A DNA stretch of 64,000 bases, from NCBI GenBank assembly GCA_965116625.1, contig OZ220717.1:1674001-1738000 (forward strand), read 5' to 3'. Below the pieces are notes generated by a model. It did not search any database and was not told the DNA's origin. It worked only from the letters and a program-made list of their open reading frames with translations. The DNA is from VXNE01 sp965116625. Lineage in GTDB: Bacteria; Pseudomonadota; Gammaproteobacteria; Pseudomonadales; Azotimanducaceae. Below, in pieces: positions 51,137 to 59,873 of this stretch (position 1 is its first letter; every line of letters starts with the position of its first letter). Made by a program: the position numbers and the translations under genes.

Positions 51137-52837
51137 TCAGGCGACTGCCAGGGGCCCCCGCAGCAGTTGACCGGAAGCGGCGCCCGTGTGGACGTTGTCT
51201 CTCAGGAGGACTTCGCCGTTGACGACGGTGGCCTTGATCCCGTCCGCAACCTGTTTGAAGCGCCTGCCGCCTCCCGGCAGGTCGTGCACCACCTCGGGCA
51301 TCCGGGGCGCGATCGTGGCGGGGTCGAAGACGGTGACGTCAGCGGCGTAACCCGGACGCAGCAGGCCGCGATCCGGGAGGCCCCATCGTCTTGCCGGTAC
51401 CGAGGTCACCATGCGCACCGCCTGTTCCACGGTAAGCGCCTGCTTCTCCCGCACCCAGTGACTGAAGACGTGGGTCTGCAGCGAGCTGTCCATGATCTGG
51501 GAGACATGGGCGCCGGAATCGGAAAACGTCACCACCGTCTGCGGGTGCAGCATCATCTCGAGGACGTGTTCGTCCACGTCGTTGTTGAGCGGCTTGCGGA
51601 AGAAGACCTTGAAGTCGCTTTCGAGTCCCAGGTCGATCATGAGTTCGGCCGGCGGTACGCCGCGCTCGGCGGCGACCTCGGACATGCGCCGTTCCTTTCC
51701 TGAGGACATCGAATCCATGATGAAGATCCAGTCCCAGTCTGGTGGCGGCAGATGGACCCCGCGCCGCGCATGCCGCTCGCTGGGGCGGCCGGCGACATCC
51801 ACCAGTTTCGCCTTGACGGCGGGATCCTGCAGTTTTGCCTTCTGTTCGGCGAGCGGCAGTGCGCGAATGTCCCGCCAGACATACCATGGGTCCAGGGGCG
51901 TGTACGACTCGAACGTGTACAGTACGTTCAATGCGCGGGAATGCACCTGGGCGAACATGTGACCGCCCTCGGCGGCGGTTGCGTCGAGCAGGGCGAGCGA
52001 GCGCCGCCACTTGTCGGGCGACTCGCGGGAACTGAACAGGCCCCAGGTGATCGGCGCGCCGGATTCGAGACACAGCGCTTTCAGCCGGCGCTGGTAGTCG
52101 CCCGTGTTCTCGGGGTCCGGCTCCCCCGCAATCTCGAACATGCCGGCACCCGTTTCGCGCATGGCGTTGACGATGGCGCGGACTTCGCGCCACTCGGCGA
52201 TGCGGCTTGCCACCGGCTTGTGGTCGGAGGTCTCGTGATTGGGCGTGCGGGAGGTGGAGAAGCCGATGGCGCCGGCGCGCACCGCCTGCTGGACGGTGGC
52301 GCTCATGCGGGCGAGGTCGTCGTCGCTCGCGGCCTCGGTGAAAGCCCGTTCTCCCATGACGTGGGTGCGCAGGGCGGAGTGCCCGATGTAACCGGCGTAG
52401 TTGATCCCCTTGGGTAGTGCATCGAGCACGTCCAGGTACTCGGGATAGCTTTCCCAGCGCCAGCGTATGCCGGCCAGCATCGCCTTGCGGGAGATGTCTT
52501 CGGCCCGTTCCAGGTTGCGGAACACCAGGTCGGCTTCCGATTCCCGGCACGGGGCAAGCGTGAAGCCGCAGTTGCCCATGACGACGCTGGTGATGCCGTG
52601 GTAGCAGGAGCACGAGCCGATGGGGTCCCAGAACACCTGGGCGTCCATGTGGGTGTGGCCGTCGACGAATCCGGGCGCGACGACGTGGCCCTCCGCGTCG
52701 ATGTTGTCGGTGCCCCTTTCGGGGATCCTGCCGATGCAGGCGATCCTTCCGTCGACGACGCCGAGATCCGCGGGGTATGCGGGCGCGCCCGAACCGTCGA
52801 CGATGGAGCCGTTCCGGATGACGAGGTCGTAGGTCAT
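51137..52837 (-). CDS. D-aminoacylase-type amidohydrolase
   Basis: The 566-aa amidohydrolase has VIRNGSIVDGSGAPAYPADLGV at the start, the metal-binding VVAPGFVDGHTHMDAQ, MGNCGFTLAPC (Cys ligand region) and SDSGAHVSQIMD near the end. It belongs to the N-acyl-D-amino-acid deacylase group. The extra insertions and PPDWDWIFIMDSM are as seen in relatives of unknown substrate. It is the last gene of a minus-strand run with the YbjQ-like and small membrane protein genes. Confidence 0.87.
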   Translation of the reverse strand: MTYDLVIRNGSIVDGSGAPAYPADLGVVDGRIACIGRIPERGTDNIDAEGHVVAPGFVDGHTHMDAQVFWDPIGSCSCYHGITSVVMGNCGFTLAPCRESEADLVFRNLERAEDISRKAMLAGIRWRWESYPEYLDVLDALPKGINYAGYIGHSALRTHVMGERAFTEAASDDDLARMSATVQQAVRAGAIGFSTSRTPNHETSDHKPVASRIAEWREVRAIVNAMRETGAGMFEIAGEPDPENTGDYQRRLKALCLESGAPITWGLFSSRESPDKWRRSLALLDATAAEGGHMFAQVHSRALNVLYTFESYTPLDPWYVWRDIRALPLAEQKAKLQDPAVKAKLVDVAGRPSERHARRGVHLPPPDWDWIFIMDSMSSGKERRMSEVAAERGVPPAELMIDLGLESDFKVFFRKPLNNDVDEHVLEMMLHPQTVVTFSDSGAHVSQIMDSSLQTHVFSHWVREKQALTVEQAVRMVTSVPARRWGLPDRGLLRPGYAADVTVFDPATIAPRMPEVVHDLPGGGRRFKQVADGIKATVVNGEVLLRDNVHTGAASGQLLRGPLAVA

Positions 52838-52841
52838 TGCT

Positions 52842-53171
52842 TTACTCCGGCGGTTCGTCCTCGACGATCACGGCGGTCCCCACCGCGAGCAGTTCGGCGG
52901 CGCCGCCCATCATCATCGAGGTGGTGAAGCGCGTGGCGACGACCGCGTTCGCGCCGAGTTTCGCGGCTTCGGCGATCATCCGGTCCAGGGACTGCTCGCG
53001 GCTCTCGGCGATGAGCTTCGCGTACTCGTGAATCTCGCCGCCGACGATATTCCGCAGCCCGGCCATGATGTCGCGGCCGATGTGGCGCGCGCGAACCGTG
53101 TTGCCTCGCACGAGTCCGAGGGTCTCGACGATGCGCTTGCCGGTGATGGTCTCGGATGTAACGACGATCAT
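52842..53171 (-). CDS. YbjQ-family (UPF0145) heavy-metal-binding-like protein
   Basis: The 109-aa product has VTSETITGKRIVETLGLVRGNTVRARHIGRDIMAGLRNIVGGEI, EYAKLIAESREQSLDRM and LGANAVVATRF, the YbjQ/UPF0145 signature. These small proteins form homopentamers and were once annotated as heavy-metal binding; their role is unknown. It is two bases from the gene above and four from the amidohydrolase gene, so the three are likely co-transcribed. Confidence 0.92.
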   Translation of the reverse strand: MIVVTSETITGKRIVETLGLVRGNTVRARHIGRDIMAGLRNIVGGEIHEYAKLIAESREQSLDRMIAEAAKLGANAVVATRFTTSMMMGGAAELLAVGTAVIVEDEPPE

Positions 53172-53173
53172 GA

Positions 53174-53410
53174 TCAGATATCCACGTCCAGGTACTTGTC
53201 GGTCTTGCGTTCGGTGAGCCGCTGGCGCAACACTGACACCAGCAACAGGAAGAGGCCGCCGTAGATTCCTGCCAGCAGCACCTTGATCAGCATGGGCGCC
53301 TCCAGGAAAGCCTGGAAACCCAGTACGGCCACGACCACCAGACCCACCGCGAAGAGAATCCAGCCGATGGTGGCGATTCCCAGGCTTGAGTCGGTGGATT
53401 TTTCGCTCAT
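53174..53410 (-). CDS. Small two-helix membrane protein
   Basis: The 78-aa product has two predicted transmembrane helices (GWILFAVGLVVVAVLGF and VLLAGIYGGLFLLLVSVL) and a basic C-terminus. It is of unknown function. It starts the minus-strand run with ybjQ and the amidohydrolase, so it may be linked to them by membrane tethering. Confidence 0.6.
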   Translation of the reverse strand: MSEKSTDSSLGIATIGWILFAVGLVVVAVLGFQAFLEAPMLIKVLLAGIYGGLFLLLVSVLRQRLTERKTDKYLDVDI

Positions 53411-53490
53411 CTTCCGCTCCGCGTCGAATCTGATCCATCGTGCCGCAACTTCAGGCGAGGGGCAACCGGTCCGGCGGTCCACAGGTCCAG

Positions 53491-53528
<38 letters not shown>

Positions 53529-53575
53529 ACAGGGTGACATGTGGCAGGATAGGCCGGAGGCCGGAGACAACGCAC

Positions 53576-54190
53576 ATGGGCTTCTACAGCGATCGCATCC
53601 TGCCGCACTGTATCGATCGGGGTTGCGCCGCCAAGCCCGTCGGCAGGCAGCGCGAGAAGGTGGTCCCGCAAGCGGTGGGCCGGGTCCTCGAGGTCGGCAT
53701 GGGCTCCGGCCTCAATCTCCCCTTCTATGACGCGGACAGGGTCGAGCTTGTCTGGGGCCTGGAACCGTCGGACGGAATGCGCAGAAGGGCGAGGGCGCGG
53801 GTCGAGGCGGCGCCGTTCGAGGTGCGTTGGCTGGGGTTTCCCGCCGAGGAGATTCCGCTGGAAGACGATAGCGTCGACACCGTCGTGGTGACCTATACCT
53901 TGTGCACCGTTCCCGGATGGAGAGCTGCCCTCGCGCAGATGCGCCGCGTGCTGAAGCCGGGGGGCAGGCTGCTTTTCAGCGAACACGGCAGGGCGCCGGA
54001 CGCCGCGGTGCGGCGTTGGCAGGACCGCCTCGACCCGTTCTGGTCGCGAATCGCTGGCGGCTGCCACCTGAACCGGGACATTCCGGGCCTGCTGGCCCAG
54101 GGCGGTTTCGTCGTCAGGGAACTCGAGACGATGTACCTGCCGTCGACGCCCAGGTTCGCGGCATTCACGTACTGGGGATACGCGGCCTGA
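53576..54190 (+). CDS. Class I SAM-dependent methyltransferase
   Basis: The 204-aa product begins MGFYSDRILPHCID and has the SAM-binding motif VLEVGMGSGLNLPFY and the acidic VWGLEPSDGM, then LPLEDDSVDTVVVTYTLCTVPG (LPLEDDS read as IPLEDDS) and LKPGGRLLFSEHG. It resembles the UbiE/phospholipid N-methyltransferase-like group. The substrate is unknown. The ATG at 53576 starts the conserved N-terminus; an upstream start would add 14 residues of low value. It converges on the phosphoesterase gene, with stops abutting. Confidence 0.88.
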   Translation: MGFYSDRILPHCIDRGCAAKPVGRQREKVVPQAVGRVLEVGMGSGLNLPFYDADRVELVWGLEPSDGMRRRARARVEAAPFEVRWLGFPAEEIPLEDDSVDTVVVTYTLCTVPGWRAALAQMRRVLKPGGRLLFSEHGRAPDAAVRRWQDRLDPFWSRIAGGCHLNRDIPGLLAQGGFVVRELETMYLPSTPRFAAFTYWGYAA

Positions 54191-56086
54191 TTACTCCGGT
54201 TGCGCAGTCTCGCGCACGAACGTCCCGGATGCCGCCACCGGGGCATTGCCCATGCGCCACGGCTGCCAGTTGAGGTAAACGCTCGTCGTTTCGTCCGGGT
54301 CGAAGTCGGCCACGGCGACGCCGATCCGCAGCACATCCCACCTCCCGCCGCGCACGGCGTCGAGGAACTGCCCCGATACCTTCGCTTCGGCGTTGTACCC
54401 GTCTTCCGTGCGCACCGTGCGCCACTCGACCGCGGCCCGCGCATCGTCGAGGAAGGCGATGACCTTGTCCTCGCGAGCGGTCGCCAGCGTCATGTAGTCG
54501 TGGGCGATCTTTTCGAGGTGGCCAGCGCGCATGGCCTCGAACAGCGGGTAGTTCCGGGAGCGCTCGGGATCGGGCCGCGCATCCACGGTGATGCGCGCGT
54601 GATCCTGGTAGCGCGGGCTGTCGTGCTCGGAGGCGTCGATCTTGTCGTCGGTGACCGCTATGCCGAAGTAGACGTCGCCTCCCGCTTCCCGCACGCCGAA
54701 ACGGTAGGAAACGTCTTCCGCCCTGGGATGACGCGAGTCGAGGTCGCCCTGGCGGTCGACGACGAATGGCAGGTCGTCCCAGTCGGCCAGGTCGCCGTCG
54801 ATGGTGGGTGCCGTTCCGGTGGGCAACGGCAGCGGCGCCACCGGGAGCAGGGCGGATTTCGCCTGAACGGCCAGGGGACGGCCATCGAAGACGGTTTCCA
54901 TGGACCAGGTGATGCGGCCTGGCGCGAGCGCGCCATACGGTACGGGTGTGTCCGCTTCGAGCTGCACTTCGACGCGTTCCTCGCCGCCGGGCGCGAGAAC
55001 GAGTTCTTTCACGCCCCCGCTCACGCGCAGGTGTGGCCCGCCCTGCGCGAGCGGCGAGACGCGAAGTTCGGCATCGACGGGATTGCGTACCAGGAACGCT
55101 ACGGCGCCGCTCCTGAAGTCGTCGCCCTCGCCGAACATGGGAAGCGAAACGATGGCGCGGGTCAGGCGTCGAACCGCTGCGCGGGAAGCTTCCGTGACCA
55201 CGTTCTCGTCCTGGATGCCGTCGAGCAGCAGGTTTGCGATCCGGGGGCCGTTATCCGTCATGGTGATCCAGGCGATGTGGTCGAACTCTCCATAGACCGG
55301 ACCGCGCAGGCTGCTGCCGCCGCCTGTGGTGGCGAGCGTGATGTACTTTCGATCGTTTCGGACATGCTTCACGTACCTGTGGAAGTGACCGGCGAACACG
55401 GTGTAGTTCCGTTCACCCAGCATTTCTTCCACCAGCGGCCAGTCACCGCGCACCTCCGCGTAGTCCCATAGCGGCTGGTGAATGATCACGATGGTCCAGC
55501 GCGGGTCGGGATACTCGGCGAGGGTCTGCTCGATGAAGGCGAGTTGTTCCGCCTGCGCCCAGGGCCCCGGGACGGCGGATTCCGGGTCGCTCACCATGCC
55601 GAACAGTTCGGAGTTGAGAACGAGGAACAGGACATCCTTGTACGTGAACCTGTAGTACGAGGGGCCGAACCGCCGCTGCCAGGTTTCCGCCATCATGGCG
55701 TTGCTCATGTCGTGGTTGCCGGCCGCATAGAAGAACGGCGTTTCGAGCTCTGCGACGAACCGCTCGAACTCGTCCCACTCGCGGTCGAGTTGTGCCTGGT
55801 CCTCGGTGTAGCCCTCGATCAGGTCGCCGACGCTGACCACGAATGCCGGCTCGAGCAGGTTGATCTTCGGCATCGCCGCCGGAAAGACACCCCGCCGCTC
55901 GCCGCCCGTCCGGTCGGCGACGATGACGAAGTGGAACAGGTCGTCGGCATCGTTCGGCTGCAGGCTGGTCCAGGGCGTGGCATCCCCGCCCGTGTCGCCT
56001 ACCTCGATGGTGCCGCTCGCCCCGGCCGGCATCGCGCAGAGGGGGAGGAGCAGGGCGCAGAGCCGCGCGATCGGCAGATTTCGCAT
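54191..56086 (-). CDS. Secreted metallophosphoesterase with CBM9-like C-terminus
   Basis: The 631-aa product has a signal peptide (LCALLLPLCAMPAGA). The calcineurin-like domain has VADRTGG (D58, with Arg in place of the usual His), GDLIEG (D88), GNHD (124-126), IIHQPLW and GHFHRY. The C-terminal part (about residues 430-600) looks like a CBM9/DOMON-type beta-sandwich (PTIDGDLADWDDLPF, FGVREAGGDVYFGIAVTDD). It is a likely periplasmic or secreted phosphoesterase of unknown substrate. It has its own promoter region divergent from the SDR gene. Confidence 0.88.
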   Translation of the reverse strand: MRNLPIARLCALLLPLCAMPAGASGTIEVGDTGGDATPWTSLQPNDADDLFHFVIVADRTGGERRGVFPAAMPKINLLEPAFVVSVGDLIEGYTEDQAQLDREWDEFERFVAELETPFFYAAGNHDMSNAMMAETWQRRFGPSYYRFTYKDVLFLVLNSELFGMVSDPESAVPGPWAQAEQLAFIEQTLAEYPDPRWTIVIIHQPLWDYAEVRGDWPLVEEMLGERNYTVFAGHFHRYVKHVRNDRKYITLATTGGGSSLRGPVYGEFDHIAWITMTDNGPRIANLLLDGIQDENVVTEASRAAVRRLTRAIVSLPMFGEGDDFRSGAVAFLVRNPVDAELRVSPLAQGGPHLRVSGGVKELVLAPGGEERVEVQLEADTPVPYGALAPGRITWSMETVFDGRPLAVQAKSALLPVAPLPLPTGTAPTIDGDLADWDDLPFVVDRQGDLDSRHPRAEDVSYRFGVREAGGDVYFGIAVTDDKIDASEHDSPRYQDHARITVDARPDPERSRNYPLFEAMRAGHLEKIAHDYMTLATAREDKVIAFLDDARAAVEWRTVRTEDGYNAEAKVSGQFLDAVRGGRWDVLRIGVAVADFDPDETTSVYLNWQPWRMGNAPVAASGTFVRETAQPE

Positions 56087-56226
56087 GAGACATCCAGGTG
56101 GGATAGCGGGCGAAGTCTATCGTGTTCGGAAATGCGTTTGGTTTGGTTCACGTTCGTGAAGTGTCCCGATGATCCGTTCGCGAGGGAGGTGATACGCTGG
56201 CAGCCTCGATCCCGGGGAGCAACCAG

Positions 56227-56991
56227 ATGGGCCGGCTCGATGGAAAGGTAGCCTTCGTCACGGGTGCCGCGAGCGGAATCGGCCGGGCCAGTGCGGTGCG
56301 GATGGCGATGGAGGGCGCCTCGGTGATGTGCGCGGACATAGACGGGGATGGCGCGGCAGAGGCGGCTTCGGCGATCAATGCGTCTGCCAGCGGTGCTGCT
56401 TCGCTCGCGCTCGACGTGTCGGTCCCGGACCAGGTCGAGGATGCACTGAAACGGACCGCTGCCGAGTACGGCCGGCTCGACATCATTTTCAACAACGCCG
56501 GAATCGGGGGCATGCGAGACTGGGACACGACCGTCGCGGTCAACCTGTCCGGCGTCTTCCATGGACTCCGTTTCGGCGCGCCCATGCTCGCGGACGCGGG
56601 CGGCGGTGCGATCGTCAACACGGCCTCCATTGCCGGACTCGTGAGCCTGGTTGGTCCCGGCACCGTGGACGCCGAAGTCGCGGCGTCGGCCACCGGAGGT
56701 TACGTCGCGGCGAAACACGGGGTCGTCGGACTCACTCGGCACTACGCGTCAGGCTGGGCCAAAAGGGGCGTGCGGGTGAATGCGGTAGCGCCGGGCTATA
56801 TTGAAACGGCGATGACCGAAGGCCTCTTCGGGGATCCGGAACTGCGCAGCTTTTTCGAGTCGTTGCATCCCCTCGGGCGCTTCGGACAGGCCGAGGAAGT
56901 CGCGGCTGCGGTGGCGTTCCTCGCCAGCGACGATGCGAGCTTCATCACCGGCGCCGTATTGCCGGTGGATGGCGGATACACGGCGCGTTGA
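56227..56991 (+). CDS. Short-chain dehydrogenase/reductase (SDR)
   Basis: The 254-aa SDR has TGAASGIGRA (cofactor motif), CADIDGDG, NNAGIGG, a catalytic Ser in TASIAG and YVAAK, and ends FITGAVLPVDGGYT. D at the end of beta-2 (ADID) favours NAD over NADP. The substrate is unknown. It is divergent from the metallophosphoesterase gene, with 140 bases between starts. Confidence 0.92.
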   Translation: MGRLDGKVAFVTGAASGIGRASAVRMAMEGASVMCADIDGDGAAEAASAINASASGAASLALDVSVPDQVEDALKRTAAEYGRLDIIFNNAGIGGMRDWDTTVAVNLSGVFHGLRFGAPMLADAGGGAIVNTASIAGLVSLVGPGTVDAEVAASATGGYVAAKHGVVGLTRHYASGWAKRGVRVNAVAPGYIETAMTEGLFGDPELRSFFESLHPLGRFGQAEEVAAAVAFLASDDASFITGAVLPVDGGYTAR

Positions 56992-57141
56992 ACCGACCTT
57001 GCTGCGCAGAACGCACGATCGCAGCGGAGAGTGGCATCCGGGCAGGGCCCTTGGGGAATGCCCTTCGGTTATCCTGCCGTTCTTTGGGACGAAACGGGTG
57101 GCCGTGCGGGCGCTGCCCCGGGGCGACGAGGACATTTGCAG

Positions 57142-57636
57142 ATGAGTGAGAAGGGAGAAGCCGGACTGTTGAAGCCGAGCCTGTCTCCGGAAACGGCCAT
57201 AGCGCCCTTGTATTCCGTTGGCACGGGATACGTGCTGGGTTTTTTGGGCGGGCCGATCGCGGCAGGGATAATCATGGCGATCAATGCGCGCCGATTGGGT
57301 CGCCTGGCACAGGATGCGTGGATTTTCGTCTTGGTCTTCGTGTTGAGCAGCGTATTGCTGTTTACCGCCTTCAAGGTTCCGGGGATGTTCATGTTCGAGT
57401 TGGGCGATGGAGAGCCCCGCAGTGTCGCAAGGCTCGCCATGGCGGGCGCGGGCATCCTCACGATGGGATTGTTGTACTTGAAATACCAGACGCACTACCG
57501 GGCGATGGCCCTCTCCGGGATGGAGTCACCATCGCCGTGGAAGATGGGAATTGCCGTGTTGGTGATTGCCATCGCCATACAGTTCGCGGTCGTGTTTGTG
57601 CTTGAGTACGCCTACAGGGCCCTGACGTCGCGTTAG
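57142..57636 (+). CDS. Four-helix membrane protein of unknown function
   Basis: The 164-aa product has about four predicted transmembrane helices: YVLGFLGGPIAAGIIMAI, AWIFVLVFVLSSVLLFTAF, LAMAGAGILTMGLLYL and GIAVLVIAIAIQFAVVFVL. It begins with a short soluble segment and has no recognised family. It lies 56 bases before the TPR gene in the same direction and is probably the first gene of that operon. The ATG at 57142 follows a GCAGATG context rather than a strong ribosome-binding site. Confidence 0.7.
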   Translation: MSEKGEAGLLKPSLSPETAIAPLYSVGTGYVLGFLGGPIAAGIIMAINARRLGRLAQDAWIFVLVFVLSSVLLFTAFKVPGMFMFELGDGEPRSVARLAMAGAGILTMGLLYLKYQTHYRAMALSGMESPSPWKMGIAVLVIAIAIQFAVVFVLEYAYRALTSR

Positions 57637-57692
57637 GCGGGCGGGATCCGTCGGAGCAGGCGAGCACGTCAAGCTGGAGAGAAATTCACTTC

Positions 57693-58580
57693 ATGAACGA
57701 GTCATCCAATCCGGAATCCGTAACGGTTGCCATTCGCGAGGCAGAGATGCTCCTCGATCGCAGGAGGCTCGACGCGGCCCGGGCGGTGATTGCGACCGGA
57801 CTGAAAGCCGACCCGGAGAACCTGGACCTGATCTACCTGTCCGGCCTCGTGGAGTACTTCGACGACGAGAATGACGCGGCTCGGGAAGTGATGGAGATCG
57901 TCCTGGTGCTCGATCCCGGCCACCAGGGTGCGCGTGGGGTCCTCTTCCAGGTACACCGCGAAAGCGAGAACTTTTCGGAGGCCGAGCAGATCCTGTTGTC
58001 ACTCCTCGAGGATTTCCCTCGTGACGCGACGTACTACGCCTGGTACTCCTGGCTGATGCTTGCGACGGGGTTCTTCGAAAAGGCCGGCCAGCTCGCCGAG
58101 GAAGCGATCCGTCTCGGTCCCGACCACGAGGACGCGCTGATCGCGTCCGCGTCCTGCGCGTTGGTCCTGCATCCGGGCAGCGAATCGCGCGAGCGACTGC
58201 GGGAGTTGGTGCGGCGTTTCCCGAACTCCAGGAGAACGCTCGTGTTGCTGGCCTTCGCCTTGTCGCAGCAGCGCAAATCCAGGGACGCCCTGCTCGTTGC
58301 GCAGGAACTCCTGCGGGCGGACCCGGGCGACGACGAGATCCTTGAACTTGTCATCGAACTGAAAGTTGGCACGCACTGGTCGATGATTCCGCTTTGGCCG
58401 GTACGCCGGTTCGGTTGGGCCGGGTCCGCCGGCGTGTGGGTTGGCTTCGTCGCGCTCGCCCTGTTCGTGTTGCCTGCTTTGCCGGATTCGGTATCGATGG
58501 CCTTTGTGGTCACCTTTCTTTCCTATGTTGTCTATAGCTGGGTCTATCCGAGTATTCTCCGGGCGCTGCTGAAGCGTTGA
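57693..58580 (+). CDS. TPR-repeat protein with C-terminal membrane anchor
   Basis: The 295-aa product has several TPR-like helical hairpins (about residues 10-215; examples are ARAVIATGLKADPENLDLIYLSGLVEYF and AGQLAEEAIRLGPDHEDALIAS). Two transmembrane helices follow near the C-terminus (AGVWVGFVALALFVLPAL and MAFVVTFLSYVVYSWVY). The TPR part would face the cytoplasm if the tail is a hairpin. Its stop shares one base with the start of the AAA gene (TGATG), so they are coupled. It is likely to act as a membrane dock or adaptor for the ATPase. Confidence 0.8.
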   Translation: MNESSNPESVTVAIREAEMLLDRRRLDAARAVIATGLKADPENLDLIYLSGLVEYFDDENDAAREVMEIVLVLDPGHQGARGVLFQVHRESENFSEAEQILLSLLEDFPRDATYYAWYSWLMLATGFFEKAGQLAEEAIRLGPDHEDALIASASCALVLHPGSESRERLRELVRRFPNSRRTLVLLAFALSQQRKSRDALLVAQELLRADPGDDEILELVIELKVGTHWSMIPLWPVRRFGWAGSAGVWVGFVALALFVLPALPDSVSMAFVVTFLSYVVYSWVYPSILRALLKR

Positions 58581-59809
58581 TGGCCATGAGCGACCTCGTC
58601 GAAAGACTGGAAAGTGCGCTGGTTCGAAAACCGTTCGATCAGGAACTCAGGTTCTCCTATGCGGAAGAGCTTTTCCGGCTTGAGCGGTTCGAGAGCGCGT
58701 TGGAACAGTACGAGCTACTTTGCGAAATGACGGAGACCGCCCAGCCGCTGCTTGGCTGTGCCAGGTGTCAGATCCGCCTTGACCGCGACGGCAAAGCTCT
58801 CGAACTCTACACCGAAGCGCGCAATCGAGAGGGATTCGAGGAACTTGAGGAGATTGAATCGCTTGAGGCGGTACGCGTCGGGGCGCCGCAATTGACTGCC
58901 GTCGAGGGTGGCCAGGCAGAGGTCATCGAGTTCTATCGTCCGGACGACAGCCGGGTCCGGTTCGAGGACGTGGCGGGCATGGATGCTCTCAAGAGGACGT
59001 TGCGGATTCAGATTATCGAACCGTTTCTCCGCCCGGGGCTCTTTCAGCGATTCAGGAAGGACCCGGGCGGCGGGGTCCTGCTATACGGGCCGCCCGGCTG
59101 CGGGAAGACGATGATGGCGCGGGCAGTCGCGGGTGAGTGTCATGCGAGCTTCATTTCGGTCGGGATCAGTGACGTATTGAGCGTCTGGCACGGCGGGAGT
59201 GAGGAGAACCTGGCGATGCTGTTCGAACAGGCGCGCGCGAACAGACCGTGCGTGCTGTTCTTCGATGAACTCGATGCGATAGCGTATTCCCGCTCGAAAT
59301 CGAGTTCCGACGGCGCGCGTACCGTGGTCAACGAATTCCTGGCTCAGCTCGACGGATTCGACCGGGACAATCGGAGCGTCCTGGTGCTCGCTGCGACCAA
59401 CATGCCCTGGGATGTGGACCCCGCCATGAAACGGCCCGGGCGGCTGTCGAGACAGATTTTCGTGCCGCCGCCGGATGTCAGTGCGCGCGCGGCCATGTTC
59501 GAGTCAAAGCTGAGGGAGGTGCCTGTCGGCGAAGTTGATCCATTGGTACTGGCCCGTGCCGCCGAGTATTTCTCCGGAGCGGATATCGACGGAGTGATCG
59601 ACGCTGCCAAGGACTTCGTCCTCGGCGACATTATCGATTCCGGTACGGAGAGGCAGATGCGGCAGGAAGACCTTCTGCAGGCCCTCGACGCAGCAACGCC
59701 AACCACGATGGACTGGTTGAAGATCGCACGCAACCTGGTCAAGTATGCCGGTGCCGATGCATCCTATCGGGATGTCGAGAAATACTTGAAGAAGGTCAGA
59801 TTCTTCTGA
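58580..59809 (+). CDS. AAA ATPase of VPS4/spastin type with N-terminal TPR region
   Basis: The 409-aa product from ATG 58580 has a TPR-like N-terminus (about 1-85) and one AAA module. Walker A is GPPGCGKT (170-177), and Walker B is VLFFDELDAI (D229, E230). The segment LSVWHGGSEENL has the aromatic pore-loop residue and resembles the WMGESE of VPS4/katanin enzymes. ATNMPWDVDPAMKRPGRLSRQIFVPPPD is the sensor-1 and arginine-finger region, and YFSGADIDGVIDAAKDF the small domain. Such ATPases unfold or remodel proteins threaded through a hexamer. With the TPR-membrane protein upstream it may act at the membrane. The substrate is unknown. Confidence 0.9.
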   Translation: MAMSDLVERLESALVRKPFDQELRFSYAEELFRLERFESALEQYELLCEMTETAQPLLGCARCQIRLDRDGKALELYTEARNREGFEELEEIESLEAVRVGAPQLTAVEGGQAEVIEFYRPDDSRVRFEDVAGMDALKRTLRIQIIEPFLRPGLFQRFRKDPGGGVLLYGPPGCGKTMMARAVAGECHASFISVGISDVLSVWHGGSEENLAMLFEQARANRPCVLFFDELDAIAYSRSKSSSDGARTVVNEFLAQLDGFDRDNRSVLVLAATNMPWDVDPAMKRPGRLSRQIFVPPPDVSARAAMFESKLREVPVGEVDPLVLARAAEYFSGADIDGVIDAAKDFVLGDIIDSGTERQMRQEDLLQALDAATPTTMDWLKIARNLVKYAGADASYRDVEKYLKKVRFF

Positions 59810-59873
59810 TGACGCCGCGCCAGTCCACGGGCGCTCGGTGGGAAGGCTGGCGCACAGCAACGGGGAAGTCACC

